This document shows positions 43,497-53,344 of a stretch of 64,000 bases of DNA, piece by piece. The stretch is taken from the NCBI GenBank assembly GCA_947629575.1, contig CANREF010000001.1, forward strand, positions 1 to 64,000. The letters run 5' to 3'. The notes beneath the pieces were generated by a model, which worked only from the letters and a program-made list of their open reading frames with translations, was not told the DNA's origin and ran no database searches. Positions within the stretch are counted from its first letter, which is position 1, and every line of letters starts with the position of its first letter. The position numbers and the translations under genes are program-made. This DNA is from an uncultured Clostridia bacterium. Lineage in GTDB: Bacteria > Bacillota > Clostridia > Christensenellales > Borkfalkiaceae.

Positions 43497-45122
43497 ATGG
43501 CAGAAGCGGAAAACTTTATTCAGCAGATCATCGAGGACGATCTCAGATCGGGCAAAGTCACGAGCATCCAGACGCGCTTTCCGCCCGAACCCAACGGTTA
43601 TCTTCACATCGGGCACGCCAAGAGCATGTTCGTGAACTTCGGCTCTGCCCTCAAATACGGCGGCAAGTGCAATCTCTTTTTCGACGACACCAACCCGTCC
43701 AAGGAAAAGACGGAGTATGTGGACGCGATCAAGCGGGACATTCATTTCCTCGGCTACGAGTGGGCGCGCGAGTGCTACGCTTCCGACTTTTTCGATACCA
43801 TCTATGAATTTGCCGAAAAACTCATACGGGACGGCAAAGCGTTCGTGTGCGACCTCTCCGCCGAGGAGATCAAGAACACCCGCGGCACGCTCACGGAACC
43901 GGGGACGGAGAGCCCCTATCGGAACAGGAGCGTCGAGGAGAACTTGAAACTCTTCCGTGAAATGCGGGACGGGAAGTATGCGGACGGCGAGAAGTGCCTG
44001 CGCGCCAAGATCGATATGTCCTCGCCCAACGTCAATATGCGCGACCCCGTGATCTACCGCATCCTCCACGCCACCCACCACAGAACGGGGGACAAGTGGT
44101 GCATCTACCCGATGTACGACTATGCCCACCCCATCTGCGACTATCTGCAGGGAGTGACCCACTCCCTCTGCACCCTCGAGTTTGAAGATCACCGCCCCCT
44201 CTACGACTGGGTGGGAATCAACCTCGGTTTTTCTCCCAAGCCGCGGCAGATCGAGTTCGCGCGGCTCAACGTCACCAACCTCGTCATGAGCAAGCGTTAC
44301 CTCAAAAAGCTCGTCGAAGACGGCTCGGTGCACGGCTGGGACGACCCGAGAATGCCCACCCTTGCGGGGCTTCGCAACCGCGGAATACCCGCCGAGGCGA
44401 TCAAGGATTTCTGTTCCCGTATCGGCGTTGCCAAGGCGAATTCGGAGTGTGAGATCTCCTATTTCGAGGCGGTCGTGCGCGATTATCTGAACGCCCACGC
44501 CCCCCGCGCCATGGCGGTGCTCGACCCCATAAAACTCACCGTCACCAACTACACGGGCAGCGAAGAGGTGGACTTCGAGATCAACCAGACCGCCGAGAAC
44601 GCGGGCACGCGCAAGGTGCGCTTCTCGGGCGAGCTCTACATCGAACGGAGCGACTTTATGCTCGACCCGCCCCCCAAGTACTACCGCGGGAAGATCGGCG
44701 GCTACGTGCGCCTCAAAAACGCCTACATCGTGCGCTGCGACGAGGCGGTCACCGACGAAAACGGGAACGTCGTCGAAGTCAAGGCGACTTATCTTCCCGA
44801 ATCGCGCAGCGGCTCGGATACGAGCGGCGTCAAGGCGAAGGGGGTCATCCAATGGGTGGACGCGGAAAGCTGCGTGGACGCCGAGGTGCGCCAATACGAA
44901 CATCTTCTGCGCGACGCGGACTACGCGGGGCAGGATTTCTCCGAACGGATGAACGAAAACAGCGAGCACATCCTCTTCGGCAAGGCAGAGCCCTATCTTT
45001 CGGAAGCGGAGGACGGGACGGCGTTCCAGCTCATGCGCACGGGCTATTACAAGAAGTGCACGGAGGGGGACAAGCTCGTCCTCTCCGAGATCGTCTCGCT
45101 CAAAGACAATTTCAATAAATAG
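43497..45122 (+). CDS. glnS: glutaminyl-tRNA synthetase
   Basis: RFPPEPNGYLHIGHAKSM, FDDTNPSKEKTEYVDAI, VMSKRYLKKLV. Confidence 0.95.
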   Translation: MAEAENFIQQIIEDDLRSGKVTSIQTRFPPEPNGYLHIGHAKSMFVNFGSALKYGGKCNLFFDDTNPSKEKTEYVDAIKRDIHFLGYEWARECYASDFFDTIYEFAEKLIRDGKAFVCDLSAEEIKNTRGTLTEPGTESPYRNRSVEENLKLFREMRDGKYADGEKCLRAKIDMSSPNVNMRDPVIYRILHATHHRTGDKWCIYPMYDYAHPICDYLQGVTHSLCTLEFEDHRPLYDWVGINLGFSPKPRQIEFARLNVTNLVMSKRYLKKLVEDGSVHGWDDPRMPTLAGLRNRGIPAEAIKDFCSRIGVAKANSECEISYFEAVVRDYLNAHAPRAMAVLDPIKLTVTNYTGSEEVDFEINQTAENAGTRKVRFSGELYIERSDFMLDPPPKYYRGKIGGYVRLKNAYIVRCDEAVTDENGNVVEVKATYLPESRSGSDTSGVKAKGVIQWVDAESCVDAEVRQYEHLLRDADYAGQDFSERMNENSEHILFGKAEPYLSEAEDGTAFQLMRTGYYKKCTEGDKLVLSEIVSLKDNFNK

Positions 45123-45194
45123 ATCGCAAATACTCTGCCGTTCCGAATTTGCATACCGTATCCGCAAAAAGGAAATACTGAAAGCGGAAAAGGT

Positions 45195-45572
45195 ATGTTG
45201 GACGAGAGAACGGGCATTCTGCTCGAAAAAATCAACGAGACCTGTTCGGACGGCGGGTCCAAGATCGTAGAGGAGGGGGAACTGCTCTCCTGCTTTCCCG
45301 AGACCGCAAAAATCGGAAGGGAGGAGCTTTCCCGCATTCTCGGCTATCTCGAAGAGCGGCGGTATATCGACGTCAAATATGCGGATGAGGGGGTCTACTG
45401 CCTCTGTCCGCTGCCGGAAGGGCGGCTCTATTCGGAGCAGGCGCGGCAGCGCCGCCTTGAGACCCGTTCCCGCCGACGGGAGATCTTCCTGTTCTCCCTT
45501 TCGGGCGCGTTTTTCGGCGCGCTCATGGGGGCGTTCATCGTTCTGCTTCCTTTCCTCATGGGGGGAAGATGA
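45195..45572 (+). CDS. small protein, possible winged-helix domain with C-terminal TM
   Basis: ORF with C-terminal hydrophobic FLFSLSGAFFGALMGAFIVLLPFLMGG. Confidence 0.7.
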   Translation: MLDERTGILLEKINETCSDGGSKIVEEGELLSCFPETAKIGREELSRILGYLEERRYIDVKYADEGVYCLCPLPEGRLYSEQARQRRLETRSRRREIFLFSLSGAFFGALMGAFIVLLPFLMGGR

Positions 45573-45940
45573 TCAACGAAAGACTGAACAGACGGGAGGA
45601 CGAGGTGATGAACGCCGTGTTTACCCTTTCGGGCGGGAAGGAGCGCTTTCTCGTCTCTCCCTATGAACTCTCCGCCGTGCTTCCCGCGCGGGGACACTTC
45701 GACGAGATCGCCCTCGAAAAGACGCTCAACAGCCTCGCCCTCGACGGCTATTTCGACTTTGTGGAGACCGACCGCAAGGGCGAGAAGACTTACGTTGTGC
45801 ACATGCGGGAAGCGGGCATGAGCTACCGCCGCCGCGATCACCAACTCAAGAGGGGATTGGTCTTTCGCATCTTTTTCGCGGCGTTCGGCGCCGTTATAAC
45901 TTTTTTGGTCGGGCTTCTTCTGAAGGCGATCTTTCATTGA
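45569..45940 (+). CDS. small protein, possible winged-helix domain with C-terminal TM
   Basis: 4-bp overlap with upstream gene; C-terminal hydrophobic FRIFFAAFGAVITFLVGLLLKAIF. Confidence 0.7.
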   Translation: MINERLNRREDEVMNAVFTLSGGKERFLVSPYELSAVLPARGHFDEIALEKTLNSLALDGYFDFVETDRKGEKTYVVHMREAGMSYRRRDHQLKRGLVFRIFFAAFGAVITFLVGLLLKAIFH

Positions 45941-45947
45941 AAATCGG

Positions 45948-45976
45948 TTGACTTTTCCCCCGAATGGGGGTATCAT
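45948..45976 (+). promoter_or_regulatory. uvrB promoter with inverted repeat in spacer
   Basis: TTGACT-N17-TATCAT; CCCCCgaatGGGGG fills the 3' part of the spacer. Confidence 0.55.
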
Positions 45977-46010
45977 ATTATAAACGAATGTTTGCCAAGG
46001 AGGAGAAAGC

Positions 46011-47972
46011 GTGGAACATTATGAATTCGAGCTTGTTTCTCCCTTTTCTCCTACGGGAGACCAGCCCGAGGCGATAGAGAAACTCACCGAAGGGGTGCTC
46101 GACGGCATCCGCACGCAAGTTCTGGTGGGCGTAACGGGGAGCGGCAAGACCTTCACAATGGCGAACGTCATCAAAAATGTGGGACGTCCCACCCTCGTCA
46201 TCGCCCACAACAAGACGCTCGCGGCGCAGCTGTGCAACGAATTCCGCGAATTCTTCCCGAACAATCGGGTGGAATACTTCGTCTCCTACTACGACTATTA
46301 CCAACCTGAGAGCTATATCCCCTCCACAGATACTTACATCGAAAAGGACCTTTCGATGAACGACGAGATCGACAAGCTCCGCAACGCCGCGACCTGTTCG
46401 CTCGGCGAGCGGGACGACGTGATCGTCGTGAGCTCGGTCTCCTGCATCTACGGGCTCGGCGCGCCCGAGGAGTTTTTCCGCCTCGGCATCTCCCTTCGCC
46501 CGGGGCAGGAGATGGCGCGGGACGATCTTCTGCGCCGTCTCGTGGAGATCCACTATTCCCGCAACGACATGGATTTCAAGCGTTCCACCTTCCGCGTAAG
46601 GGGGGACGTGGTGGAGATCTTCCCCGCCTCCAACTCCGAAGTTGCAATACGGGTGGAGTTTTTCGGGGACGAGATCGATTCCTTGGGGGAAGAGGACGTC
46701 GTTACGGGCAAGATCGTCTCCTCCTTGAAACACGCCGTCATCTTTCCCGCCAGCCACTATGCGGTGGGGAGCGAACGGCTCGAAAGTGCGCTCTCCATGA
46801 TCGAAGAGGATCTTCAAGGGGAAGTGAAGGCGTTCGAGGACGCGGGCAAACTGCTCGAGGCGCAGCGGCTCAGACAGCGCACCGAACACGACCTTGAGAT
46901 GATGCGCGAGATCGGGTATTGTTCGGGGATCGAGAACTATTCCCGCTATTTCGACGGGCGCTCCCCCGGGCAGCCTTCCTTTACGCTCCTCGACTATTTC
47001 CCCCCGAACTTTCTCGTCTTTATCGACGAGAGCCACATGACGATCCCGCAGATCCGCGCGATGTACAACGGCGACCTTGCGCGCAAGATCAACCTTGTGG
47101 ATTACGGCTTTCGGATGCGGTCGGCATACGACAACCGCCCGCTCACCTTTGAAGAATTCGACGAGCGCGTGCCGCAGCTCATCTGCGTTTCGGCAACTCC
47201 CGCGCCCTATGAATTGGAACAGTCGGGGCAGACGGTGGAACAGCTCATCCGTCCCACGGGACTTTTAGACCCCCCCGTTACGGTGAAACCGACCAAGGGG
47301 CAGATCGACGATCTTCTCTCCGAGATCCGCACGGTGACCGAGGGCGGCGGAAGGGTGCTCGTCACAACTTTGACCAAACGTATGGCGGAATCTTTGACCG
47401 ATTACCTCAAAGAGAGCGGCGTCAAGGTGCGCTATATGCACTCGGATATCGATACGCTCGAGCGCATCGACATCGTGAACGGTCTGCGTTCGGGGGAATT
47501 CGACGTACTGTGCGGGATCAACCTCCTACGGGAGGGGCTGGACCTTCCCGAGGTCAAGCTCGTCGCCATTTTGGACGCGGACAAGGAAGGGTTCTTGAGG
47601 AGCGAGACGTCGCTCGTGCAGACGATCGGCAGAGCGGCGCGGAACGCAGAGGGGCGGGTCATCATGTATGCGGACGAAATGACGGGCAGCATGGAGCGCG
47701 CCATCGGCGAAACGAACAGGCGGCGGGCGAAACAGCAGGCTTACAACGAAGCGCACGGGATCGTTCCCAAGACCATTGTCAAAGAGGTGAAGTCTTCCCT
47801 TGTCATCACGAGCAAGGCGAAGAAGACGGACGACATCAAATTGAAGGACATTCCCGAGGAGATCGAAAAACTCAAGGCGCTCATGAAAGTCGCTTCGAAC
47901 GCCCTCGACTTCGAGCGGGCGATCGAGATCCGTGAAACGATCAACGATTTGCGCAAACGTATGCGGAAATAA
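46011..47972 (+). CDS. uvrB: excinuclease ABC subunit B
   Basis: [40 protein letters not shown]-terminal UVR motif. Confidence 0.97.
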   Translation: MEHYEFELVSPFSPTGDQPEAIEKLTEGVLDGIRTQVLVGVTGSGKTFTMANVIKNVGRPTLVIAHNKTLAAQLCNEFREFFPNNRVEYFVSYYDYYQPESYIPSTDTYIEKDLSMNDEIDKLRNAATCSLGERDDVIVVSSVSCIYGLGAPEEFFRLGISLRPGQEMARDDLLRRLVEIHYSRNDMDFKRSTFRVRGDVVEIFPASNSEVAIRVEFFGDEIDSLGEEDVVTGKIVSSLKHAVIFPASHYAVGSERLESALSMIEEDLQGEVKAFEDAGKLLEAQRLRQRTEHDLEMMREIGYCSGIENYSRYFDGRSPGQPSFTLLDYFPPNFLVFIDESHMTIPQIRAMYNGDLARKINLVDYGFRMRSAYDNRPLTFEEFDERVPQLICVSATPAPYELEQSGQTVEQLIRPTGLLDPPVTVKPTKGQIDDLLSEIRTVTEGGGRVLVTTLTKRMAESLTDYLKESGVKVRYMHSDIDTLERIDIVNGLRSGEFDVLCGINLLREGLDLPEVKLVAILDADKEGFLRSETSLVQTIGRAARNAEGRVIMYADEMTGSMERAIGETNRRRAKQQAYNEAHGIVPKTIVKEVKSSLVITSKAKKTDDIKLKDIPEEIEKLKALMKVASNALDFERAIEIRETINDLRKRMRK

Positions 47973-48029
47973 CGATTGAATGAGGTGCGCGGCTTTCCGC
48001 GGGGAATACCAAACGCCTCTAAGAGAGGG

Positions 48030-48290
48030 CAAGAAGGGCGCCTCCTAAGGAGGAGCTGTCACGAAGTGACTGAGGTGGTGTCTCTCCAATTACTGCGCGG
48101 AGCAGGGTTTCCCTGCGGCAGCGCACACAATTTGCCGCACACTTACGGCTTAGTGTACAAGCCAAGCGAACGAGAGGAACACTCGGTTGATGCAGGAGGA
48201 AGGTTTCCTCGCACATTTCTTTTTGAAGCGAACGAGGCGCGCCGCTTTGCGGCGCGCCGAGAGAGCGGAGCAAAGAAATGTGCGAAAAAT
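48030..48290. repeat. CTCAGTCAC hairpin plus inverted stop-abutting-type element with CGCACATTTCTTT head
   Basis: CCAATTACTGCGCGGAGCAGGGTTTCCCTGCGGCAGCGCACACAATTTGCCGCAC is the reverse complement of the 23.7-kb copy; head arms 48210-48222 / 48272-48284. Confidence 0.8.
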
Positions 48291-48300
48291 TAGGTAGCTT

Positions 48301-48900
48301 ATGAAAATCGCAGTAGATATCGACGACACATTGAATATCGTGCGGCGGGCGGAACTCGCCGAGGAGTATGTCAAACGCAAGGGGCTTCCCTTCAAACTTT
48401 CAGACCCCGATGCGCGCGCGTTCGCAAAAGTCCTCGATTGGACGTACGAGGACGCGACGAAATTCGTGCGGGACGAGGGGGGCATTGTGGCGTTCACCGA
48501 CGCGGAAGCCCGCAAGGGCGCACGGGAGGCGCTTTCGGGATGGAGAAAGGCGGGGCATGAGATCGTCATTTTAACGGGACGGTTCAAGGAATGGTTCGTG
48601 CGCCCCGAACGGGTCAGCCGCGATTGGCTGGAAAAGCGGCACATCCCCTACGATGAGATCGTCGCCGAGATCCCCTTCAAAGAAAAGGGCCGCTACTGTG
48701 CCGAACACGGCGTCTCCGTCCTCGTGGACGACAGCGTGGAGGCGTGCCTCGGCGCGCAGGAAAACGGCGTTCCCGCAGTGCTTGCGATCGGCAGACACAA
48801 CGCCGCCCGTGCACGGGAGATCGCATACGGGGGCGCAAATTGGGCGCAGATCGACGCAGCTGTGAGACACATTCTGCAATCGGGCAGGGAAGAGCAATAG
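48301..48900 (+). CDS. HAD-superfamily hydrolase
   Basis: MKIAVDIDDTLNIVRRAELAEEYV, VILTGRFKEW, VSVLVDDSVE. Confidence 0.78.
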   Translation: MKIAVDIDDTLNIVRRAELAEEYVKRKGLPFKLSDPDARAFAKVLDWTYEDATKFVRDEGGIVAFTDAEARKGAREALSGWRKAGHEIVILTGRFKEWFVRPERVSRDWLEKRHIPYDEIVAEIPFKEKGRYCAEHGVSVLVDDSVEACLGAQENGVPAVLAIGRHNAARAREIAYGGANWAQIDAAVRHILQSGREEQ

Positions 48901-48925
48901 ACCTTTGGAGACCTATCGAAACAGC

Positions 48926-51739
48926 ATGAAAGATGAAATATTCGTAAAAGGGGCGAAAGAAAACAACCTCAAAAATATCGACGTGCGCATTCCGCGGAAC
49001 TCTCTCACCGTCTTTACTGGGGTGAGCGGGTCGGGAAAGTCCACCCTCGCCTTCGACACGATCTTTGCCGAGGGTCAGCGCCGCTACATGGAGAGCCTCT
49101 CTTCGTACGCCCGCCAATTCCTCGGCATGATGGAAAAACCGGACGTCGAGAGCATCGACGGGCTCTCTCCCGCCATTTCCATCGACCAGAAGACGACCAG
49201 CCACAACCCGCGCAGTACCGTGGGAACGGTGACGGAGATCTACGACTATCTGCGCCTTCTGTATGCCCGTATCGGCATTCCGCACTGTCCCAACTGCGGC
49301 AGGGAGATTCGGCGTCAGACGGTGGACGAGATCGCCGACAGGGTAATGGAACTTCCCGCGGGGAGCAAAATTTTGGTGAACGCTCCCGTCGTTCGCGGAC
49401 GGAAGGGGGAATACGCCAAGGAATTGCAGGGCTTCCGCAAGAGCGGCTATGCCCGCGTAAAGATCGACGGCATCGTCTACGATCTGCAGGAGGAGATCAA
49501 GCTCGAAAAGAATATCAAGCACAACATCTCCGTCGTCATTGACCGTCTCATCGTCAAGGAGGGCATTCTCAAGCGGCTCACCGAGAGCTTGGAGACCGCC
49601 TTGAAACTTGCGGACGGGCTCGTCGTCATCGACTGCGACGGACAGGAGACCCTCTATTCTTCCCGCTATTCTTGCCCCGACTGCGGCATCTCCATCGAGG
49701 AGATCGAACCGCGGCTCTTTTCCTTCAACACGGTGTGGGGGGCGTGTCCCGAATGCTCGGGTCTCGGCTTCCGCCAGCTCGTCGATCCCGACCTCATCTG
49801 TCCCGACAAGAGCAAGACGCTGCGGGAGGGCGCGATCAGGATCAGCGGGTGGAATCTCGACAGTTCCACCGTCACGCAAATGTATCTCTCCGCTCTTTCC
49901 CGCCACTACGGCTTTTCGCTGGACGTTCCCGTAAAAGAACTGCCCAAAGGGGTGTACGAGCTCTTGATGTACGGCTCGGGAGAGGAGAAGCTGGAGCTCG
50001 AATATGAGACCCGTTCCTTCCATTCCACCTACAAGAGCGCATGGGAGGGCTTTGTCAACAACTTGCAGCGCAGGTACAATACGACTTCCTCGGAGGGAGT
50101 GAAGTGGGACATCGAGCGGTATATGCGCACTTCCGACTGCCCCGCCTGCCACGGGAAGCGGCTCAAAAAGGAGGCGCTCGCCGTCACGGTGGGGGGGAAG
50201 AACATCTTCGAAGCGTGCGATATGCCCGTGAGCGACCTCAGAGATTTTTTTGAAAACCTCCAACTCACCCCCACCGAGCACGCGATCGGCGACCTCATTC
50301 TCAAAGAAATCAAAGCGCGTATCACGTTTTTGGTGAACGTGGGCCTCGATTATCTCACGCTTACCCGTTCCGCGGCGACCCTCTCGGGGGGAGAGAGCCA
50401 GCGCATCCGTCTCGCAACGCAGATCGGGAGCGCGCTCTCGGGCGTTCTGTATATCCTCGACGAGCCGAGCATCGGGCTTCACCAGCGGGACAATGAAAAG
50501 CTGCTTGCCTCGCTCAAGGGGCTACGCGATCTCGGCAATACCCTCATCGTCGTCGAGCACGACGAGGATACCATGCGGGCGGCGGATTACCTCGTGGACA
50601 TCGGTCCGCGCGCGGGCATCCATGGGGGCGAGGTCGTCGCCTGCGGGAGCATAGAGGACGTGATGAACGCTCCCGATTCCCTCACGGGGGACTATCTTGC
50701 GGGCAGGCGGAAGATCGAAGTGCCGCCCGTGAGAAAAAAGCCGGACGGCAGGTGGTTCAAGGTGGAAGACTGCCGCCAGAACAATCTCAAAGGATTTACG
50801 GTTGAGATCCCCGCGGGACTTCTCACCCTCGTCACGGGAGTGAGCGGGTCGGGAAAATCTTCGCTCGTCAACGAGATCGTCCTGCCGATCCTGTCCAACA
50901 ATCTCGGCGGAGCGCGCCTTCCCTTCGGAAAGAGCGGTTCATTTTCGGGGCTCGAATATTTCGATAAGGTCATCGCCATCGATCAATCTCCCATCGGCAG
51001 AACGCCGCGGAGCAACCCCGCCACCTATACGGGAGTGTTCACCGCGATCAGAGAGCTGTTCGCGGCGACCCCCGACGCCAAGACGATGGGATTCAAGTCG
51101 GGCAGGTTTTCCTTCAACGTCGCGGGCGGGCGGTGCGAGAACTGTCAGGGCGACGGGATCATGAAGATCGAGATGCACTTTTTGCCCGACGTGTACGTTC
51201 CCTGCGAAGTGTGCGGCGGGAAGCGGTACAACCGCGAGACGCTCGAGGTGCACTACAAGGGAAAGACGATCGCCGACGTGCTCGATATGACGGTGGAGGA
51301 GGCGTGCGAGTTCTTCAAACCCGTTACAACGATCTACAATAAGATCTCCACGCTGAACGAGGTGGGGCTCGGCTATATCAAGCTCGGACAGAGCAGTACG
51401 ACCCTCTCGGGCGGGGAGGCGCAGCGGGTGAAGCTCGCCACCGAGCTTTCCAAGCGCTCCACGGGCAAGACGGTGTACATCTTGGACGAACCCACCACGG
51501 GGCTTTCGAGCTACGATGTGGATAAGCTCGTCAAGATCTTATTGAAGCTCCGCGACGGCGGGAACACGGTCATCGTCATCGAGCATAATTTGGACGTGAT
51601 AAAGGTCGCCGACCACATCATCGACTTGGGGCCCGAAGGGGGAGACCGCGGCGGAACGATCGTCACCACGGGTTCGCCCGAAGAAGTCGCCGCCGTTGAA
51701 AACAGCTACACGGGTCAATTTTTGAAAAAGGTACTGTAA
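48926..51739 (+). CDS. uvrA: excinuclease ABC subunit A
   Basis: TGVSGSGKSTLAFDTIFAEGQRRYMESLS, LSGGESQRIRLATQIGSAL, LSGGEAQRVKLATELSKRS. Confidence 0.97.
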   Translation: MKDEIFVKGAKENNLKNIDVRIPRNSLTVFTGVSGSGKSTLAFDTIFAEGQRRYMESLSSYARQFLGMMEKPDVESIDGLSPAISIDQKTTSHNPRSTVGTVTEIYDYLRLLYARIGIPHCPNCGREIRRQTVDEIADRVMELPAGSKILVNAPVVRGRKGEYAKELQGFRKSGYARVKIDGIVYDLQEEIKLEKNIKHNISVVIDRLIVKEGILKRLTESLETALKLADGLVVIDCDGQETLYSSRYSCPDCGISIEEIEPRLFSFNTVWGACPECSGLGFRQLVDPDLICPDKSKTLREGAIRISGWNLDSSTVTQMYLSALSRHYGFSLDVPVKELPKGVYELLMYGSGEEKLELEYETRSFHSTYKSAWEGFVNNLQRRYNTTSSEGVKWDIERYMRTSDCPACHGKRLKKEALAVTVGGKNIFEACDMPVSDLRDFFENLQLTPTEHAIGDLILKEIKARITFLVNVGLDYLTLTRSAATLSGGESQRIRLATQIGSALSGVLYILDEPSIGLHQRDNEKLLASLKGLRDLGNTLIVVEHDEDTMRAADYLVDIGPRAGIHGGEVVACGSIEDVMNAPDSLTGDYLAGRRKIEVPPVRKKPDGRWFKVEDCRQNNLKGFTVEIPAGLLTLVTGVSGSGKSSLVNEIVLPILSNNLGGARLPFGKSGSFSGLEYFDKVIAIDQSPIGRTPRSNPATYTGVFTAIRELFAATPDAKTMGFKSGRFSFNVAGGRCENCQGDGIMKIEMHFLPDVYVPCEVCGGKRYNRETLEVHYKGKTIADVLDMTVEEACEFFKPVTTIYNKISTLNEVGLGYIKLGQSSTTLSGGEAQRVKLATELSKRSTGKTVYILDEPTTGLSSYDVDKLVKILLKLRDGGNTVIVIEHNLDVIKVADHIIDLGPEGGDRGGTIVTTGSPEEVAAVENSYTGQFLKKVL

Positions 51740-51742
51740 GGT

Positions 51743-52085
51743 TTCGCACATTTCTTTGCTCCGCTCGCCTTAAGGCCTACCCCCTATGGGGGGAGGCTCC
51801 CGCGGTAGCGGGTGGTGGGGGGGACTGCTCCAATGAGCATGGGCTCGCTCCGAAAAGAAATGTGCGAGGGGTAAAGTAGTTTGCTCCGTAAAAGCAATCT
51901 GCCCGCCCGTTAACGGCTTCGTAAAAACGAAAAGCGCGAGGTGTCGCGCAAATGCAGTCCCGCAGCGCAAAAGCGTGGTTTTGCTCGCGGAAGCAATTTG
52001 GGGAAGCAGCCCACCTCCGTCACTCGCTTCGCTCGTGCCACCCCCTCCAAGGAGGGGGGTAGGGGGGTGGTGGGATACGCGTCAT
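51743..52085. repeat. nested repeats: CGCACATTTCTTT head with inserted G-rich module, element body, hairpin module
   Basis: CGCACATTTCTTT (51745-51757) / AAAGAAATGTGCG (51854-51866); body similar to 23774-23940. Confidence 0.8.
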
Positions 52086-52133
52086 TCCGCCCCGCCCGCA
52101 TGGGTTTTCCAAATTACGCCGAAAGGAGAAAAA

Positions 52134-53297
52134 ATGTACAACGAAAAAATGATAAAATTGGGCGAAGAGCGGTCGGTCATCCGTGAGCTGTTCGAATACG
52201 GCAATGCGCGCAAAAAAATCGTCGGAGTGGAGAACGTATTCGATTTTTCCATCGGCAATCCCGCCGTTCCGCCTCCCGCGTGCGTGCGGGAAGAGATCAG
52301 ACGGCTCGCCGATTCCGACCACGGCTATTCCTCCGCTCCGGGACTTTTTCAGGTGCGGGAAGCGATCTCGGGCTACATAGAGACCGCCTTTGGCGCGCAG
52401 ATGCGCCCCGACCTCATCTATATGACCTGCGGCGCGTCCGCCTCTCTCACCGTGGTGCTGAACGGGATCGTGAACAGGGGGGACGAGATCGTCGTTCTTG
52501 CCCCCTTCTTCCCCGAGTACCGCGTTTTTACGGAGCACGCGGGCGGAACACTCGTCGTCGCTCCGACGGATGAAAACTTCCACCTCGACGCAGAAAAACT
52601 CAGACCGTATCTCAATAAACGCACCAAGGCGGTGATTTTGAATTCGCCCAACAACCCCTCGGGTGCGGTTTACTCAGAAGGGGAGATCGAAGCGCTCGCC
52701 GCGCTCTTGCATGAAAAATCGGCGGAGCGGGAAGAGCCCATTCTCCTGCTCGCCGACGAGCCCTACCGCGAGCTCAGTTATGACAAAAAAGTTCCACACG
52801 TCATGAACTTTTATGAACATTCGCTCGTGCTGTATTCCTTTTCCAAAGCGCTTTCGCTTGCGGGAGAGCGCATCGGCTACATCGCGGTGTCGCCGAAGTG
52901 CCACCGCGCCGAGGAACTCTTTTCGGCGATCTGCGGCGCGGGTCGGGCGCTCGGCTTCGTCTGCGCTCCCGTGCTCTTCCAACGCGCCGTCGCAAATTGC
53001 CTCGGGCAGGTCTCGGACATCGGGGAGTATCGCCGCCGCAGAGATCTCTTGTACCAATCGCTCACTCGCATGGGGTATTCCTGCGTGAAGCCCGAGGGGG
53101 CGTTCTATCTCTTCGTAAGATCCCCCGAGCCCGACGCAAACAACTTCTGCGAGCGGGCAAAGAAGTACGAGCTCCTCTTAGTCCCGTCCGACAGCTTCGG
53201 CGTGAAGGGATACGTCCGCATCTCCTATTGCGTGGACATGGGCGTCATCGAACGCAGTCTTCCCGCCTTTGAAAAACTCATCGGCGAATATCGGTAA
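52134..53297 (+). CDS. class I/II pyridoxal-phosphate aminotransferase
   Basis: FSIGNPAVPPP, ILNSPNNPSGAVYS, YSFSKALSLAGERIGYIAV. Confidence 0.9.
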   Translation: MYNEKMIKLGEERSVIRELFEYGNARKKIVGVENVFDFSIGNPAVPPPACVREEIRRLADSDHGYSSAPGLFQVREAISGYIETAFGAQMRPDLIYMTCGASASLTVVLNGIVNRGDEIVVLAPFFPEYRVFTEHAGGTLVVAPTDENFHLDAEKLRPYLNKRTKAVILNSPNNPSGAVYSEGEIEALAALLHEKSAEREEPILLLADEPYRELSYDKKVPHVMNFYEHSLVLYSFSKALSLAGERIGYIAVSPKCHRAEELFSAICGAGRALGFVCAPVLFQRAVANCLGQVSDIGEYRRRRDLLYQSLTRMGYSCVKPEGAFYLFVRSPEPDANNFCERAKKYELLLVPSDSFGVKGYVRISYCVDMGVIERSLPAFEKLIGEYR

Positions 53298-53316
53298 AAC
53301 AGTATACGGTCATACA

Positions 53317-53342
53317 AAAACGGCGGGATGTCCCGCCGTTTT
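53317..53342. terminator. terminator between convergent genes
   Basis: AAAACGGCGGGAtgTCCCGCCGTTTT. Confidence 0.75.
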
Positions 53343-53344
53343 GC

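Noticed and set aside
43416-45167. 583-aa minus-strand ORF opposite glnS
   Set aside because: Antisense shadow; glnS motifs on plus strand are unambiguous.
48677-50482. 601-aa minus-strand ORF opposite uvrA
   Set aside because: Antisense shadow of a clearly conserved gene.
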